This document shows positions 8,961 through 19,304 of a stretch of 50,118 bases of DNA, piece by piece. The DNA comes from Tychonema sp. LEGE 07203 (GTDB lineage Bacteria; Cyanobacteriota; Cyanobacteriia; Cyanobacteriales; Microcoleaceae): the NCBI RefSeq assembly GCF_015207285.1, contig NZ_JADEXD010000025.1:1-50118 (forward strand), given 5' to 3'. The notes beneath the pieces were generated by a model that was not told the origin of the DNA, did no database searches, and was given only the letters and a program-made list of their open reading frames with translations. Numbering within the stretch: position 1 is the first letter of the stretch; each line of letters begins with the position of its first letter. The translations under genes were made by a program, and so were the position numbers.

Positions 8961-11900
8961 ATGTACCTTACTCCTCAAGCTAAATCTAAATTGTCCAATA
9001 CCATTCGCATTTTGAGAGAACGATTGCTTATCGACTTTCATAATGCTATCGATAGTGCGTATCGGCTGTCTATCCCTTTAAAGACAGCGGGACTTTCAGA
9101 AGAACTACACATGAAACGTCAGCGTTTGGAACAGTGGTTAGATGAACAGTCTCGCAGCGAAACTAAGGCGAAAAAAGATGAGGTACGCCAACGTTATCTA
9201 AAAACGGCAGAAAAATTGGCAGCAGCGACATTTTTAAACCGTCTGATTGTGATTAAACAAATGGAAGCGCATGGACTTATTAAACCAGCCGTAATAACGG
9301 GGGGTTGGCAAAGTTCTGGGTATCGGGAATTTAGAGATTTTGCGCCGGAATTATTGAAGGATGAAACTGAGGGATATGGGACGTTACTGCAACTTTTATA
9401 TGATGAATTATCGTTGGAGTTGCCGGGGTTATTTGGTGATGTGGGAGTAACGGCACTATTTCCAATTCCAGCGAGTACGTTACGGGCAGTTATTGAAGCG
9501 TTGAATCAACCAGAATTACAGGATGCTTGGTTAGATGATACTACGCTGGGTTGGGTTTACCAATATTGGAATGACCCGGAACGAGAAGCACTGGATGCTA
9601 AATTGAATGGTGGGGGAAAGGTGGAACCTCACGAAATTGCTAGCAAAACCCAGATGTTTACAGAGCGTTATATGGTGGAATGGCTGCTACATAATAGTTT
9701 GGGGCAAATGTGGCTGGCAATGTGCCAAAAGCACCGTTGGATAGCGGAAGTAGAAGCAGATGGTACGTTACAACGTTTGGAAACTCGGCGCAAGGAATGG
9801 CGGGAAAAGCGCGAGAAAGGGGAGGTAAGTTTAGATGCGCTAATGCCAATTGAGTCGGAAAGTGAGGAACTTTGGAAGTATTGGGTACCGCAACCTTTGA
9901 CGGATGATGCTGTTGAGTATGCGCCAGATAGTGTGCGAGAGATTAAAATTTTAGATCCCGCTTGTGGTTCGGGGCATTTTTTAGTAATTGCTTTTGGGTT
10001 GTTGTTTGCGCTGTATCGAGAGGAAGCGCGACACCGAGGGGAAAGTTGGAACGATGTTTCAATTGTAGAATCGATTTTAGAGAATAATCTTTATGGTATC
10101 GATATTGACCCAAACGCAGTGCAAATTGCGGCAGCAGCGTTAATTTTGAAAGCGCGTTTGATTTGTCCTAAAGCGAGTCCGCGATTTTTAAATTTAGTTG
10201 CATCAAATCTTCAGTTAGGTTCTTTACCGGAAAACGATCCGGCATTAGTGGAATTACGGCGAGAGGTAACAGAAACTACAGGAATTCCTGAAAAATTAAC
10301 AAATCAAATTGTTCAATCTTTGAAAGGGGCGGATTATTTGGGGAGTTTGCTGAAAGTTGATACAGCGGTTGATGAAGCAATATTAAACTATGAGCAGAGT
10401 TTAGTTAAGCCGATTCAAGGTAGTTTATTTTACTCCGTTTATGCTGAAGATGAAGCGAATGACTTAGCTAGTCGCAGCCAGAAAATGAAAGATTCTCTAT
10501 TAGAAAAGTTAGAGAAATTTTTGTCACGTTGCACCAATGGGGATGATTTGGGTTTGCGGTTGCGAGGAGAACAATTGGCGGCGGGAATTCGGTTTATTCG
10601 GATGATTCAGGAAAATTATTATGATTTGGTAATTGGTAATCCGCCTTATCAAGGAACTAGCAAAATGGTAGATGCTGCTTATATCACTAAGCATTATCCG
10701 ATGGGGAAAGCAGATTTATATGCAGCATTTTTAGAACGGGGTTTGCAATTAGTTAAAGTTGGCGGTATTTCGGCCATGCTGACGATGCGAAATTGGATGT
10801 TTATTCAACAGTTTACTAAAATCCGTGAGTATTTAATTGATAATTTCGATTTAAGAATTTTGGGAGATGTGGATCGAGGTGCGTTTGACGAAGTGCCAAA
10901 TGAAGTATTGGCAGCAGTTATGAGTGTATTTCAAAAAGTCCCACCTAGCGGAAATATTAGTATAGCGATGCAACCAACTCCGTTAGATGATAATTCTTAT
11001 GATAGACAACGAACAAAGCGCAAACGGGCAGCAGTTTTGGCGCAAGTAGGGCGGTTTGAATTTGAGAGAGATCGCTTCAACGCCATCAAAGAAAAACCCC
11101 TCATTTACTGGTGGGATGATGATTTTTTACAACGCTATGCTGGAACAATAAAACTCAGAGAATGTGTAGAAATGTGGCAAGGAGTAGCCACGACTAATAA
11201 TACCAGATTTCTACGTAATATTTGGGAAGTGCAGAGGCAAGACTTATGGCTTGTTCGCGCAAAAGGTAAAATTCGTATTCAGCCTGAACTAGAATCCGTA
11301 AAATGGGTCCCATATGTAAAAGGGGCAAAGGGTAGAGCTTGGTTTGATTCAATTTCTGATGTAATAGAATGGGATAGAGCCGGGTTGAAATTAGGAGTTT
11401 GTCAAGATTTTTATCGTATTAAGCACCCTGCACTACAAATTAAAGATGCTCAAATGTTTTTTAGAATAGCTATTGCTTATTCTACTATTGGATCTTATTT
11501 TTCAGCAAGATTACATAGATTTAGAAGTATTTTTGATGTTTCAGGATCATCGGTTTTTCCCATAGGGAATGAAGAATTACTTTGTTGTCTTCTAAATAGC
11601 AAGATTTCCAGTAAAATTCTTTCCTCTCTTAACCCAACAGTTAATTTTCAAGTCGGAGATATAAAACGCCTTCCTTTATTTCCCATCGAGTCAGCAGAAG
11701 AAATATTTAACGAACTAGAAAACGCCTTCACCGAACACGAAAAAGCCCGCGAAACCTCAGTAGAATTTAAACAACCCGCTCCTTCAGCTTGGAACTACGC
11801 CCAAGAATGGGCGCAAAAAGCAGTAGATAGAGAACCCGGAACCCCCTTACCCGACTATCAACCCATCTACGAACAACCCGCCGCCACTAATTTTGTATCC

Positions 11901-12980
11901 TATTCCATTGGAGTAGCATTAGGGCGGTTTGAAAAGACAGAGGGCAGAGGGCAGAGGGCAGAAGGTAAGGAAGGAGGGAAGGTGCAAGAAAATAGGCTTC
12001 CGCATGGGATTTTATATCTTTCTGCCTACTCAGAACGCGACAATTTACAACATCCAGCCAGCCAAATTATCCGCGAAACTTGGCAACAACACGGCGCAAC
12101 CATTGCCAAAAGCAAAACCTTGCGAGAATGGCTGAGACTCAACTTTTTTAAAGAGGTTCACCTGGAAATGTACGCAAACCGCCCCATCTACTTTCCCCTC
12201 TCATCCACCAAGAAAAACTTTGTCGCTTTCATCAGCATTCATCGCTGGCAAAATAACACCTTGCAAGACCTCTTAGCAGAATACCTCATCCCCGAATTAA
12301 ACCACCTCGAAGGCGAACTCAGCGACTTAATTGATGCCCGACATCAAGGCGATAAAAAAAACCAAACCAAAGCCGAAGAACGCTACAGCAAAATTCAACA
12401 ACTCCACACCGAACTAAAAACATTTATTGACCTCGTAAGACAAACTGCCGAACAAGGCGCACCCCCCGCCAACCCCAAAGACACCGCCCGCGAAGTCGAT
12501 GCCCGTTTCAAAATGGATTTAGATGATGGTGTAATGATTAATAGCGCTGCCCTTTGGTCACTTCTAGAACCCCAATGGACGCAACCCAAAAAATGGTGGT
12601 CAGAACTCTGCAACGCCCAAGGCAAAAAAGATTACGACTGGGCACATTTAGCCGCCCGTTACTTCCCCAGCCGAGTCGATGAAAAATGTCAAAAAGACCC
12701 CTCCCTCGCCGTCGCCCACGGTGTTTTTTGGAAATACCATCCCGCCAAAGCCTACGAATGGGAATTGCGCTTAAAAGATGAAATTTCCTCCGACTTCACC
12801 ATTGATGAACAAAACTCTGATGAATATCGCCAAACCTTTGAGGAAGAAAACCCAGAATTAGTTAATGACTTAATCGAAAAAGAAGAAAAACGCCGAGAAC
12901 GCAAACGGAAAAAAGAAGAAGATGATAATGATACGCCTCTTTTAGACCAAATTGATAATTCAGGGGAGGAAGAAGAATGA
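8961..12980 (+). CDS. pglX: BREX adenine-specific DNA methyltransferase PglX
   Basis: A 1339-residue N6-adenine methyltransferase that marks host DNA at a short non-palindromic site. Motif I is LDPACGSGHF (residues 331-340), binding S-adenosylmethionine, and the catalytic motif IV is NPPY (560-563). The target-recognition part lies C-terminal, with a charged acidic/basic tail (KRRERKRKKEEDDND). At about residues 992-1006 there is an insertion, TEGRGQRAEGKEGGKV, coded by a CAGAGGG tandem repeat, which is a likely phase-variation site. The stop overlaps the pglZ start (ATGA). The gene is in frame and complete as sequenced. Confidence 0.94.
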   Translation: MYLTPQAKSKLSNTIRILRERLLIDFHNAIDSAYRLSIPLKTAGLSEELHMKRQRLEQWLDEQSRSETKAKKDEVRQRYLKTAEKLAAATFLNRLIVIKQMEAHGLIKPAVITGGWQSSGYREFRDFAPELLKDETEGYGTLLQLLYDELSLELPGLFGDVGVTALFPIPASTLRAVIEALNQPELQDAWLDDTTLGWVYQYWNDPEREALDAKLNGGGKVEPHEIASKTQMFTERYMVEWLLHNSLGQMWLAMCQKHRWIAEVEADGTLQRLETRRKEWREKREKGEVSLDALMPIESESEELWKYWVPQPLTDDAVEYAPDSVREIKILDPACGSGHFLVIAFGLLFALYREEARHRGESWNDVSIVESILENNLYGIDIDPNAVQIAAAALILKARLICPKASPRFLNLVASNLQLGSLPENDPALVELRREVTETTGIPEKLTNQIVQSLKGADYLGSLLKVDTAVDEAILNYEQSLVKPIQGSLFYSVYAEDEANDLASRSQKMKDSLLEKLEKFLSRCTNGDDLGLRLRGEQLAAGIRFIRMIQENYYDLVIGNPPYQGTSKMVDAAYITKHYPMGKADLYAAFLERGLQLVKVGGISAMLTMRNWMFIQQFTKIREYLIDNFDLRILGDVDRGAFDEVPNEVLAAVMSVFQKVPPSGNISIAMQPTPLDDNSYDRQRTKRKRAAVLAQVGRFEFERDRFNAIKEKPLIYWWDDDFLQRYAGTIKLRECVEMWQGVATTNNTRFLRNIWEVQRQDLWLVRAKGKIRIQPELESVKWVPYVKGAKGRAWFDSISDVIEWDRAGLKLGVCQDFYRIKHPALQIKDAQMFFRIAIAYSTIGSYFSARLHRFRSIFDVSGSSVFPIGNEELLCCLLNSKISSKILSSLNPTVNFQVGDIKRLPLFPIESAEEIFNELENAFTEHEKARETSVEFKQPAPSAWNYAQEWAQKAVDREPGTPLPDYQPIYEQPAATNFVSYSIGVALGRFEKTEGRGQRAEGKEGGKVQENRLPHGILYLSAYSERDNLQHPASQIIRETWQQHGATIAKSKTLREWLRLNFFKEVHLEMYANRPIYFPLSSTKKNFVAFISIHRWQNNTLQDLLAEYLIPELNHLEGELSDLIDARHQGDKKNQTKAEERYSKIQQLHTELKTFIDLVRQTAEQGAPPANPKDTAREVDARFKMDLDDGVMINSAALWSLLEPQWTQPKKWWSELCNAQGKKDYDWAHLAARYFPSRVDEKCQKDPSLAVAHGVFWKYHPAKAYEWELRLKDEISSDFTIDEQNSDEYRQTFEEENPELVNDLIEKEEKRRERKRKKEEDDNDTPLLDQIDNSGEEEE
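11938..11965 (+). repeat. Heptanucleotide tandem repeat inside pglX
   Basis: Three perfect CAGAGGG units (11938-11958) and a fourth imperfect CAGAAGG (11959-11965). The unit is 7 bp, so every change of one copy shifts the reading frame. Loss of one unit puts the ribosome in a frame that stops at 12133-12135. Gain of one unit gives TAA at 11966-11968, immediately after the array. Such heptamers are the STRR type known from cyanobacteria. Confidence 0.9.
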
Positions 12981-15841
12981 AAGAACTAAATTTTATTACC
13001 AGTGTTTTAGAAGAACAAGTAAAAGGGGAATTACGTCAACAAGGAATTGTTGTTTGGCTAGATAAAGACGGTTACTATAATACCTACGTTGATGATTTAA
13101 TTGCCCGTTATTCTCGCGGGGAATTTTTTGCCCCCGTCGTCGCCTTTCGCGGTAGCTACCTAGAAATGCTACTCGCCCTTGAACCTTATGGAAACGGACT
13201 CGACCCCGAACCATTACTCATTCATCTCCCCGGTCACACCGAAGAAACTGTCCGTAAAACCCCAATCCTAGAACTTTATCACGCAGGTTATCGCTTCCGC
13301 AAAGCTCTCGATACCCTCATCCGCGAAGCCGCTACCGGGCGCGTCACCCCTGCCGAAATTGACGCTTATCTGAAAAATGGCATTTCTGACCTAAACTCTG
13401 CTGAAGTCTGGTTAGAAAGCCACCTAGCCCAACCTCAAGGCGGAATTGCCGCCTACCTAAACAGCCTTAGCCTAGAATGGATTTTAGACGGTCTTTTAGG
13501 CGAAGAAAAAGTTTTACAATCAAAAATTTCTGATTCAAGCGCCCTTGATACCCTCGCCCAACATCTCTATCGTCACACAGGATTAGATCAAGCATTTTTG
13601 CAATTTTTTCAGGGCAATAAACTTTTATCTTTTATAGATTTAGGAGATGCTTTTGCAGCTTGGTTAATGTGTGTTGAATATGTCAACGACCTTAAGCGTT
13701 CTCCTTATTTAGATACACTCAAGCCTCTGACTCGATTATCTAACCCCCTACGAAAAGCTTGCGAACAATTAATTAATTACCTAAGACAACGCCACCCGGA
13801 AATTTATGCGATAAAAGCTACCATTGTCGAATCCCATTTAGAACCTGAACTTAATGCTATCCGTCCGGAAGATTTAGGAAAAATTGATACATTCCACCGC
13901 GAAGAAAGTATCATTTTAGAAAGTGCCGTGCGATCACTTCTGACCGGAGAATGGCAAAAAGCGATGCAGTGGTCAGACTCTCGCACGGAAACCCCCTCAT
14001 TTTGGCTAGAACGCGATCGCACCCGCCGTTTAGAATGGTCGTTAATCCGAGATGCTGCAACCTTGGGGTGTGAGATTGACAAAAATGGGCGATCGCTCAA
14101 AGACATTTATACTCTTAGAGAAGCCCTAGAAATTTACACCCAATCTGCCTATGCAGTAGACAAAGCTCATCGCCATTTAGAACAACAACGATTAAAACTT
14201 TTAGAACCTACTTTACCACATTTCGCTCAACTTCTAGAAGCGGCTGATAAACTACGTTCTGAATATCGAAATTGGGCAGATACTTTAGCTCAAGACTTTG
14301 CTAATATTTGCACTAGAGAAAGCTTTTTACCCGACGATGACTTACAACAGCGTACCTTGTACGATCAAGTTGTTCACCCCCTAACCAAAACTAACAAAAA
14401 AGTCGCTTATTTCTTAATTGATGCTTTCCGCTATGAAATGGCAACCGAACTAATAGCAGAATTTGAAGACAGTGGCATTACTGTTAATCTAAAAGGACGT
14501 TATGCCGAACTGCCAACTATCACCGCCGTTGGTATGAACCTTCTCGCTCCTGTTCATCAATTCGGCAAATTATCCCTAGCAAATGGAGAAGGGTTTAAAG
14601 GATTTAAAACAGGCGAATACACCGTGCGGAAACCCGACGAAAGAGTCCGGGCAATGAGCGATAAAAGCATTGATAATGTTAGTGCAGGTCGGCGGAAAGT
14701 GCGGGGCGTAAGTTTAGCAGAAATTTGCGATCGTTCCACCACCAGCTTAAAAAAAAGTTACTCCGATGCCAATCTGATTGTTGTTCACAGTAAAGAAATT
14801 GACGATGCAGGCGAAGCAAATGTCGGTTTAGCCACCTTTGAAACTTGGCTGCAACAAATTAAATCAGCTTGGAATCTACTCAAAAGTATTGGCATAAATG
14901 AATTTGTTTTTACTGCCGATCACGGATTCCTTTTACAAGACCAAACCACCCAAGAAAAGCCCTACGGTAGTAAAAAAGATCCCAATCGCCGCTACATTTT
15001 AGCCGCAGATGCCCGCCTAGAAGAAGGGATGGTCGTCGTTCCTCTAAATGCTCTTCAATACGAAGGTCAAAACAATTACTTATTATTTCGTAAAGACACA
15101 GCAATATTTGCCACTGGCAACCCCGGTGCGACTTTTGTACATGGTGGAAATAGCCTGCAAGAGCGAGTTATTCCTGTCTTAACAGTATCCCATCGCTATC
15201 AATCTAATCTAGCGATGGTTAAGTACCTAATTGAAGCCAAACCCGAACGAGAAATCATGGGTCATAGTCGCATTCAAGTGCGGATAAAACCAGCGCCCGT
15301 AGCCCAAGGCGTTCTCAGTTTTGTGACTGCTAAAACCATTAACCTTGCCTTGCGCGTACCCGAACGACCGGATATTCAAATAATAATTAAAGATGCACCC
15401 GGAGCCGAGGTAAAAAATCAACAAATTGAAATTCCGGTTGGTGGAGATTGGATTGAGGTATTATTTGACTTGAAAGGACAGCGAGATGAGCGCGATCTGA
15501 TTGAAGTTTTCCATCCAGATAATATTGAAGATGTAGACCCGCTCATCCCTCAAACTTATTTCAATGTATCCGGTTCTCTCCAAAACGCTTCTCCTCGTGT
15601 TACTGGGTCAAGTCGGGACACAAACTGGCAGGATAGTTTTGAAGATGAGGCAATTCGGAACGTATTTCTTCACCTCCAGCAACACAGCTCAATTACAGAA
15701 ATAGAGCTAACTCAAATGCTTGGTTCAGCCAGACAGGTACGGCGCTTCTCCGTAGAATTTGAAGAACACCTTAAAAAAGTTCCTTTCTCCGTCATAATTG
15801 AAACAACCAGTAACGGCAAACGCTATGTCAAACAAAGTTAA
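12977..15841 (+). CDS. pglZ: BREX protein PglZ (alkaline-phosphatase superfamily fold)
   Basis: A 954-residue PglZ-domain protein. The metal-binding signatures of the alkaline-phosphatase-like fold are visible: FLIDAFRYEMA at about 475-485 and FTADHGFLLQD at about 643-653. The N-terminal 450 residues are a helical region without a recognisable domain and the C-terminal 150 residues are beta-rich. PglZ is present in every BREX type and is needed for defence; its substrate is not established. ATG at 12977 overlaps the pglX stop, so the two are coupled. A 17-bp gap leads to brxD. Confidence 0.93.
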   Translation: MKELNFITSVLEEQVKGELRQQGIVVWLDKDGYYNTYVDDLIARYSRGEFFAPVVAFRGSYLEMLLALEPYGNGLDPEPLLIHLPGHTEETVRKTPILELYHAGYRFRKALDTLIREAATGRVTPAEIDAYLKNGISDLNSAEVWLESHLAQPQGGIAAYLNSLSLEWILDGLLGEEKVLQSKISDSSALDTLAQHLYRHTGLDQAFLQFFQGNKLLSFIDLGDAFAAWLMCVEYVNDLKRSPYLDTLKPLTRLSNPLRKACEQLINYLRQRHPEIYAIKATIVESHLEPELNAIRPEDLGKIDTFHREESIILESAVRSLLTGEWQKAMQWSDSRTETPSFWLERDRTRRLEWSLIRDAATLGCEIDKNGRSLKDIYTLREALEIYTQSAYAVDKAHRHLEQQRLKLLEPTLPHFAQLLEAADKLRSEYRNWADTLAQDFANICTRESFLPDDDLQQRTLYDQVVHPLTKTNKKVAYFLIDAFRYEMATELIAEFEDSGITVNLKGRYAELPTITAVGMNLLAPVHQFGKLSLANGEGFKGFKTGEYTVRKPDERVRAMSDKSIDNVSAGRRKVRGVSLAEICDRSTTSLKKSYSDANLIVVHSKEIDDAGEANVGLATFETWLQQIKSAWNLLKSIGINEFVFTADHGFLLQDQTTQEKPYGSKKDPNRRYILAADARLEEGMVVVPLNALQYEGQNNYLLFRKDTAIFATGNPGATFVHGGNSLQERVIPVLTVSHRYQSNLAMVKYLIEAKPEREIMGHSRIQVRIKPAPVAQGVLSFVTAKTINLALRVPERPDIQIIIKDAPGAEVKNQQIEIPVGGDWIEVLFDLKGQRDERDLIEVFHPDNIEDVDPLIPQTYFNVSGSLQNASPRVTGSSRDTNWQDSFEDEAIRNVFLHLQQHSSITEIELTQMLGSARQVRRFSVEFEEHLKKVPFSVIIETTSNGKRYVKQS

Positions 15842-15858
15842 AATAGAAGGCAATAACT

Positions 15859-17178
15859 ATGGCAATCAGTGAACGAGATATTGAGCATATTTTCGAGCGT
15901 TTACGTTCTGGCGTTGTTCCCGAACGAGGCTTAGAAATTTTTGCAGTTGGCATTGACAAACAACGCACAGAAATTCATCGCCAACTCCAGTTAGCAGCAG
16001 ATAGGGAAGGAGTTTTTAAGTTCCTACGTGGCGGCTACGGCTGCGGGAAAACCTTTATGTCCCGTCTCGCCATTCTCGATGCCCAAGTACAAGGATTTGC
16101 AACTAGCTTTGTAGTTGTGTCTGATAACGACTTGCAGTTTTACAAATTCGATGATGTTTACCGCAAAGTCGTGCAAGAGTTAGGCACTAGCTCCTGCGCC
16201 AGAAGTGCTTTAAGTGATATCATCGATCGCTGGATAGCCCGTATAGAAGATGCCCTCATTGCCGGCGGTGCTAACGAAAACAGTGATGAATTTGATGACC
16301 AGGTACAGCAACGTATGGAAGAAGAGCTCGCCTCTCTAACAGGTGGAAAAGCACCCGAAGACATGGCACGGGTTCTCCGCACCATTTTTAGCCTTAAACA
16401 AAAAGGTGAAATTGCCGAAGCCAGCGCCCTACTTTCGTGGCTTTCTGGTAGCGAAAATGTAGCAGCTAGCGCTAAGAAAGTTGCCGGCATTAAAGGTGAT
16501 ATTGGTAGCAGAGATGCCCTCGACTACCTACATGGTGTATTAGAAATCGTCAAAGCTTCAGGCTACAAAGGATTAGTTATTGTCATTGATGAAGTCGAAA
16601 CAGTCTTGCGAATGCGCCATGATAGTAGAGGCAAATCTTTGAATGGAATTCGCCAAATTTGTGATGCAGCCGATCGCTATAAAGGGTTACTTTGGATATT
16701 CACTGGGACACCCGAGTTTTTCGATACTAAACGGGGAGTCGCTGGGTTAGAACCTTTGAGCGAGCGCATCCAATTTCTTGTCTCTGGTGGCTTTGCCAAC
16801 CCTCGTCAGCCCCAACTAGAATTAAAACCCTTTGACGCTAATCGTCTCAAAGAAGTCGCACTCAAGTTGCGAGAAATCTACCCCACTGCTAATCGAAACC
16901 GTCTAATTACTAAAATTACTTCAGAGTTTATCGAACAATTAGTTGCCAAAGTCACTTCTGGTTTTAAAGGAGATGTGGGTGTTGTTCCCCGTCAATTCTT
17001 ACGTCAGTTCGTCAACGTCCTTGATTTAGTGGCTAATGAAGAAGATTTTAACCCCATGACTGCCGAGGGTTTTGAAATCCAAGATTTGAATGAAGATGAG
17101 CAAAGAATTAACCAAGGTCATACCTACTTTGATGAAGACCCCGCCGATGTTAAGGGCTACGCAGCCATAGAATTTTAA
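15859..17178 (+). CDS. brxD: BREX ATP-binding protein BrxD
   Basis: A 439-residue P-loop ATPase. Walker A is GGYGCGKTF (residues 58-66) and Walker B is LVIVIDEVE with D244-E245. The N-terminus MAISERDIEHIFERLRSG and the block VVPERGLEIFAVGID are typical of the family formerly called DUF2791. BrxD occurs in types 2 and 6, always beside the helicase BrxHI, as here, where only 2 bp separate them. GAAGG lies a short way upstream of the ATG. Confidence 0.9.
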   Translation: MAISERDIEHIFERLRSGVVPERGLEIFAVGIDKQRTEIHRQLQLAADREGVFKFLRGGYGCGKTFMSRLAILDAQVQGFATSFVVVSDNDLQFYKFDDVYRKVVQELGTSSCARSALSDIIDRWIARIEDALIAGGANENSDEFDDQVQQRMEEELASLTGGKAPEDMARVLRTIFSLKQKGEIAEASALLSWLSGSENVAASAKKVAGIKGDIGSRDALDYLHGVLEIVKASGYKGLVIVIDEVETVLRMRHDSRGKSLNGIRQICDAADRYKGLLWIFTGTPEFFDTKRGVAGLEPLSERIQFLVSGGFANPRQPQLELKPFDANRLKEVALKLREIYPTANRNRLITKITSEFIEQLVAKVTSGFKGDVGVVPRQFLRQFVNVLDLVANEEDFNPMTAEGFEIQDLNEDEQRINQGHTYFDEDPADVKGYAAIEF

Positions 17179-17180
17179 TT

Positions 17181-19304
17181 ATGACCTCTACCTTTGCTCG
17201 TTTCCCTCCCCGTCTGCAAGAAGCAATTGTCGCTCGTTTAGGCTGGTCTTCTTTGCGCCCAGTTCAGGAATTAGCAGGACACGCAGTGTTAGATGGTAAG
17301 AATGCTATTATTTTGGCTCCCACTGCTGGCGGTAAAACGGAAGCTTGTATCTTTCCCTTACTAGCTAAGTTAATGGAACAGGAACCAGAGGGAGTTGGTT
17401 TAATTTATATTGCACCCATCAAAGCATTACTAAATAATCAGGCAGAACGCTTAGGGCGTTATACCGAAATGGTTGGGTTGCGACGCTTCCTTTGGCATGG
17501 AGATATCAAAGATTCTGATAAACGCGCTTTTATCAAAGAACCAGCCGCAGTTTTGATGACTACTCCTGAATCTTTGGAAGTAATGCTTTTATCTGCCAAA
17601 GTTCCTGAAGCGAAACTTTTTAACGACTTACGAGCTATAGTGATTGATGAAATTCATGCCTTAGCAGGGACAGACCGAGGTGCTCACCTAATGTCTGTGA
17701 TCGAGCGAATAGTACGTTACACCACCAATGACGTGCAACGCATTGGATTAAGTGCTACTGTAGGCAACCCTGGTGATATTCTGTGCTGGCTTCAAGGAAC
17801 CTCAAAACGCCCCAGCAGTGTCGTAGACCCTCCGAAAGTTCCTTCTAAAAAGGATCTGCACGTTTATTTACGAGATACATTAGGAGCGATCGCCCAAAAT
17901 GCCAGCCAAATCGCAGCCGGCAAAAAAAGCTTGTTTTTTTGTGAGAGTCGAGCGTTAGCTGAGGATATTGCTGAACGGATGCTAAACCGGGGTACTGAGG
18001 TATTTGTTCACCACAGTTCTGTTTCCCTAGAAGAACGAACCGAAGCAGAAGAACGCTTCAACAGAGACACCAATGCCAGCATTATCTGTACTTCTACCCT
18101 AGAGTTGGGCATTGATATAGGCGACCTTGACCTTGTATTCCAAGCTAATGCTCCTTCTACTGTCTCATCATTTCTACAGCGTTTAGGACGCACCGGACGG
18201 CGGGAAGGTCAGCGAGCTAATACAACCTTTTTTTGTGAAAGTGTGGAGACGGTGCTACAGGCGATCGCTATTATCGAACTAGCAAGAAAAGGTTGGATAG
18301 AACCTATCCCCACCCAAACGCGAGCATGGCCCGTATTGGTGCATCAGTTACTTGCCTTAACCCTTCAGTTTGGTGCCATTAGCCCCGAACGTTGCTGGGA
18401 GCAGTTATCAGTTGTGACTGATTTTTCAGGCATTACTCATTCAGAATTTGAAATTCTCATAAAACACATGATCCAGGAGGATTTTCTGTTTCATGCTGGA
18501 GGGCTGCTATCAATGGGAGATAAAGCCGAGCGCGTATTTGGTCGTAGGAATTTCCTGGAACTTTATGCCGTCTTCAGCAGCCCGCTTCTCTACAAAGTAC
18601 AAACGTCAGCAGGCTACACAATTGGTACTATAGAACAAGCATTCGTCGATAAGCTAGTAGCAGAGATTAGTTCTTTCCTTCTCAGCGGTCGGGCTTGGAC
18701 GGTTATGCACATTAACCATCAAGAACGGACAATACGAGTCGTTCCCGCTCCTCGTGGAAAAAAACCAAGCTGGGGCGGTTTTGCTCCTCAACTTTTAGGC
18801 TTTGAACTTTGTCAGGAAATTGGTAGAATTCTTCGCGCAGAAAACAATATCTCCTATATTGATGCCACAACACAAGCAGCACTGGACGAATACCGAACTG
18901 AGCTTAAACCTTTTCTAGCCAATTCTCAAACTAGCATCCAAACAGAAGGTGACCGGATTCTTTGGTGGACTTTTGCTGGGGGACAAATTAACTACACCCT
19001 CAAGTATGGTCTTCAATTCTACCATGACTGGAAGATTGTCTCAGACAACTTTAAGATCAAGATAGAAGGTGATAGCCTTAGCTCTGGTACTCTAAGTTTA
19101 GCAATCACTCAGATGAGTGATGCAAGTTTTTGGAAAAATCCATCCACTCAACGCTTTATTCTGTCTCAATTACCAGAGTATCGTTTGAGTAAATTCCAGC
19201 AAGCTTTACCAGATATCTATTCTATAGAAATGATTAGTAATTACTTACTAGATTTAGTAGGAGTCCTCCAATTTTTACAATTATTTTCTTTATTCGGTGA
19301 CTGA
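17181..19304 (+). CDS. brxHI: BREX Lhr-like superfamily 2 helicase BrxHI
   Basis: A 707-residue DEAD/DEAH-box helicase of the Lhr type. Visible motifs are APTAGGKTEA (Walker A, about 46-55), VIDEIHAL (motif II, about 153-160), GLSATVG (motif III), and in the second RecA domain ELGIDIGDLDLV and QRLGRTGRREGQ (motif VI). The C-terminal 300 residues match no named domain I recognise. It is the last canonical type 6 gene. Its stop codon overlaps, by 8 bases, a GTG-started small frame at 19297 that is cut short. Confidence 0.92.
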   Translation: MTSTFARFPPRLQEAIVARLGWSSLRPVQELAGHAVLDGKNAIILAPTAGGKTEACIFPLLAKLMEQEPEGVGLIYIAPIKALLNNQAERLGRYTEMVGLRRFLWHGDIKDSDKRAFIKEPAAVLMTTPESLEVMLLSAKVPEAKLFNDLRAIVIDEIHALAGTDRGAHLMSVIERIVRYTTNDVQRIGLSATVGNPGDILCWLQGTSKRPSSVVDPPKVPSKKDLHVYLRDTLGAIAQNASQIAAGKKSLFFCESRALAEDIAERMLNRGTEVFVHHSSVSLEERTEAEERFNRDTNASIICTSTLELGIDIGDLDLVFQANAPSTVSSFLQRLGRTGRREGQRANTTFFCESVETVLQAIAIIELARKGWIEPIPTQTRAWPVLVHQLLALTLQFGAISPERCWEQLSVVTDFSGITHSEFEILIKHMIQEDFLFHAGGLLSMGDKAERVFGRRNFLELYAVFSSPLLYKVQTSAGYTIGTIEQAFVDKLVAEISSFLLSGRAWTVMHINHQERTIRVVPAPRGKKPSWGGFAPQLLGFELCQEIGRILRAENNISYIDATTQAALDEYRTELKPFLANSQTSIQTEGDRILWWTFAGGQINYTLKYGLQFYHDWKIVSDNFKIKIEGDSLSSGTLSLAITQMSDASFWKNPSTQRFILSQLPEYRLSKFQQALPDIYSIEMISNYLLDLVGVLQFLQLFSLFGD

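Noticed and set aside
11938-11965. CRISPR array
   Set aside because: Units are 7 bp without spacers. The same holds for the heptamers at 22960, 34027 and 42655; no cas gene is present.
11929-12135. Short frame overlapping pglX
   Set aside because: It is the alternative frame after the heptamer repeat; meaningful only as the reading frame after loss of one repeat unit.
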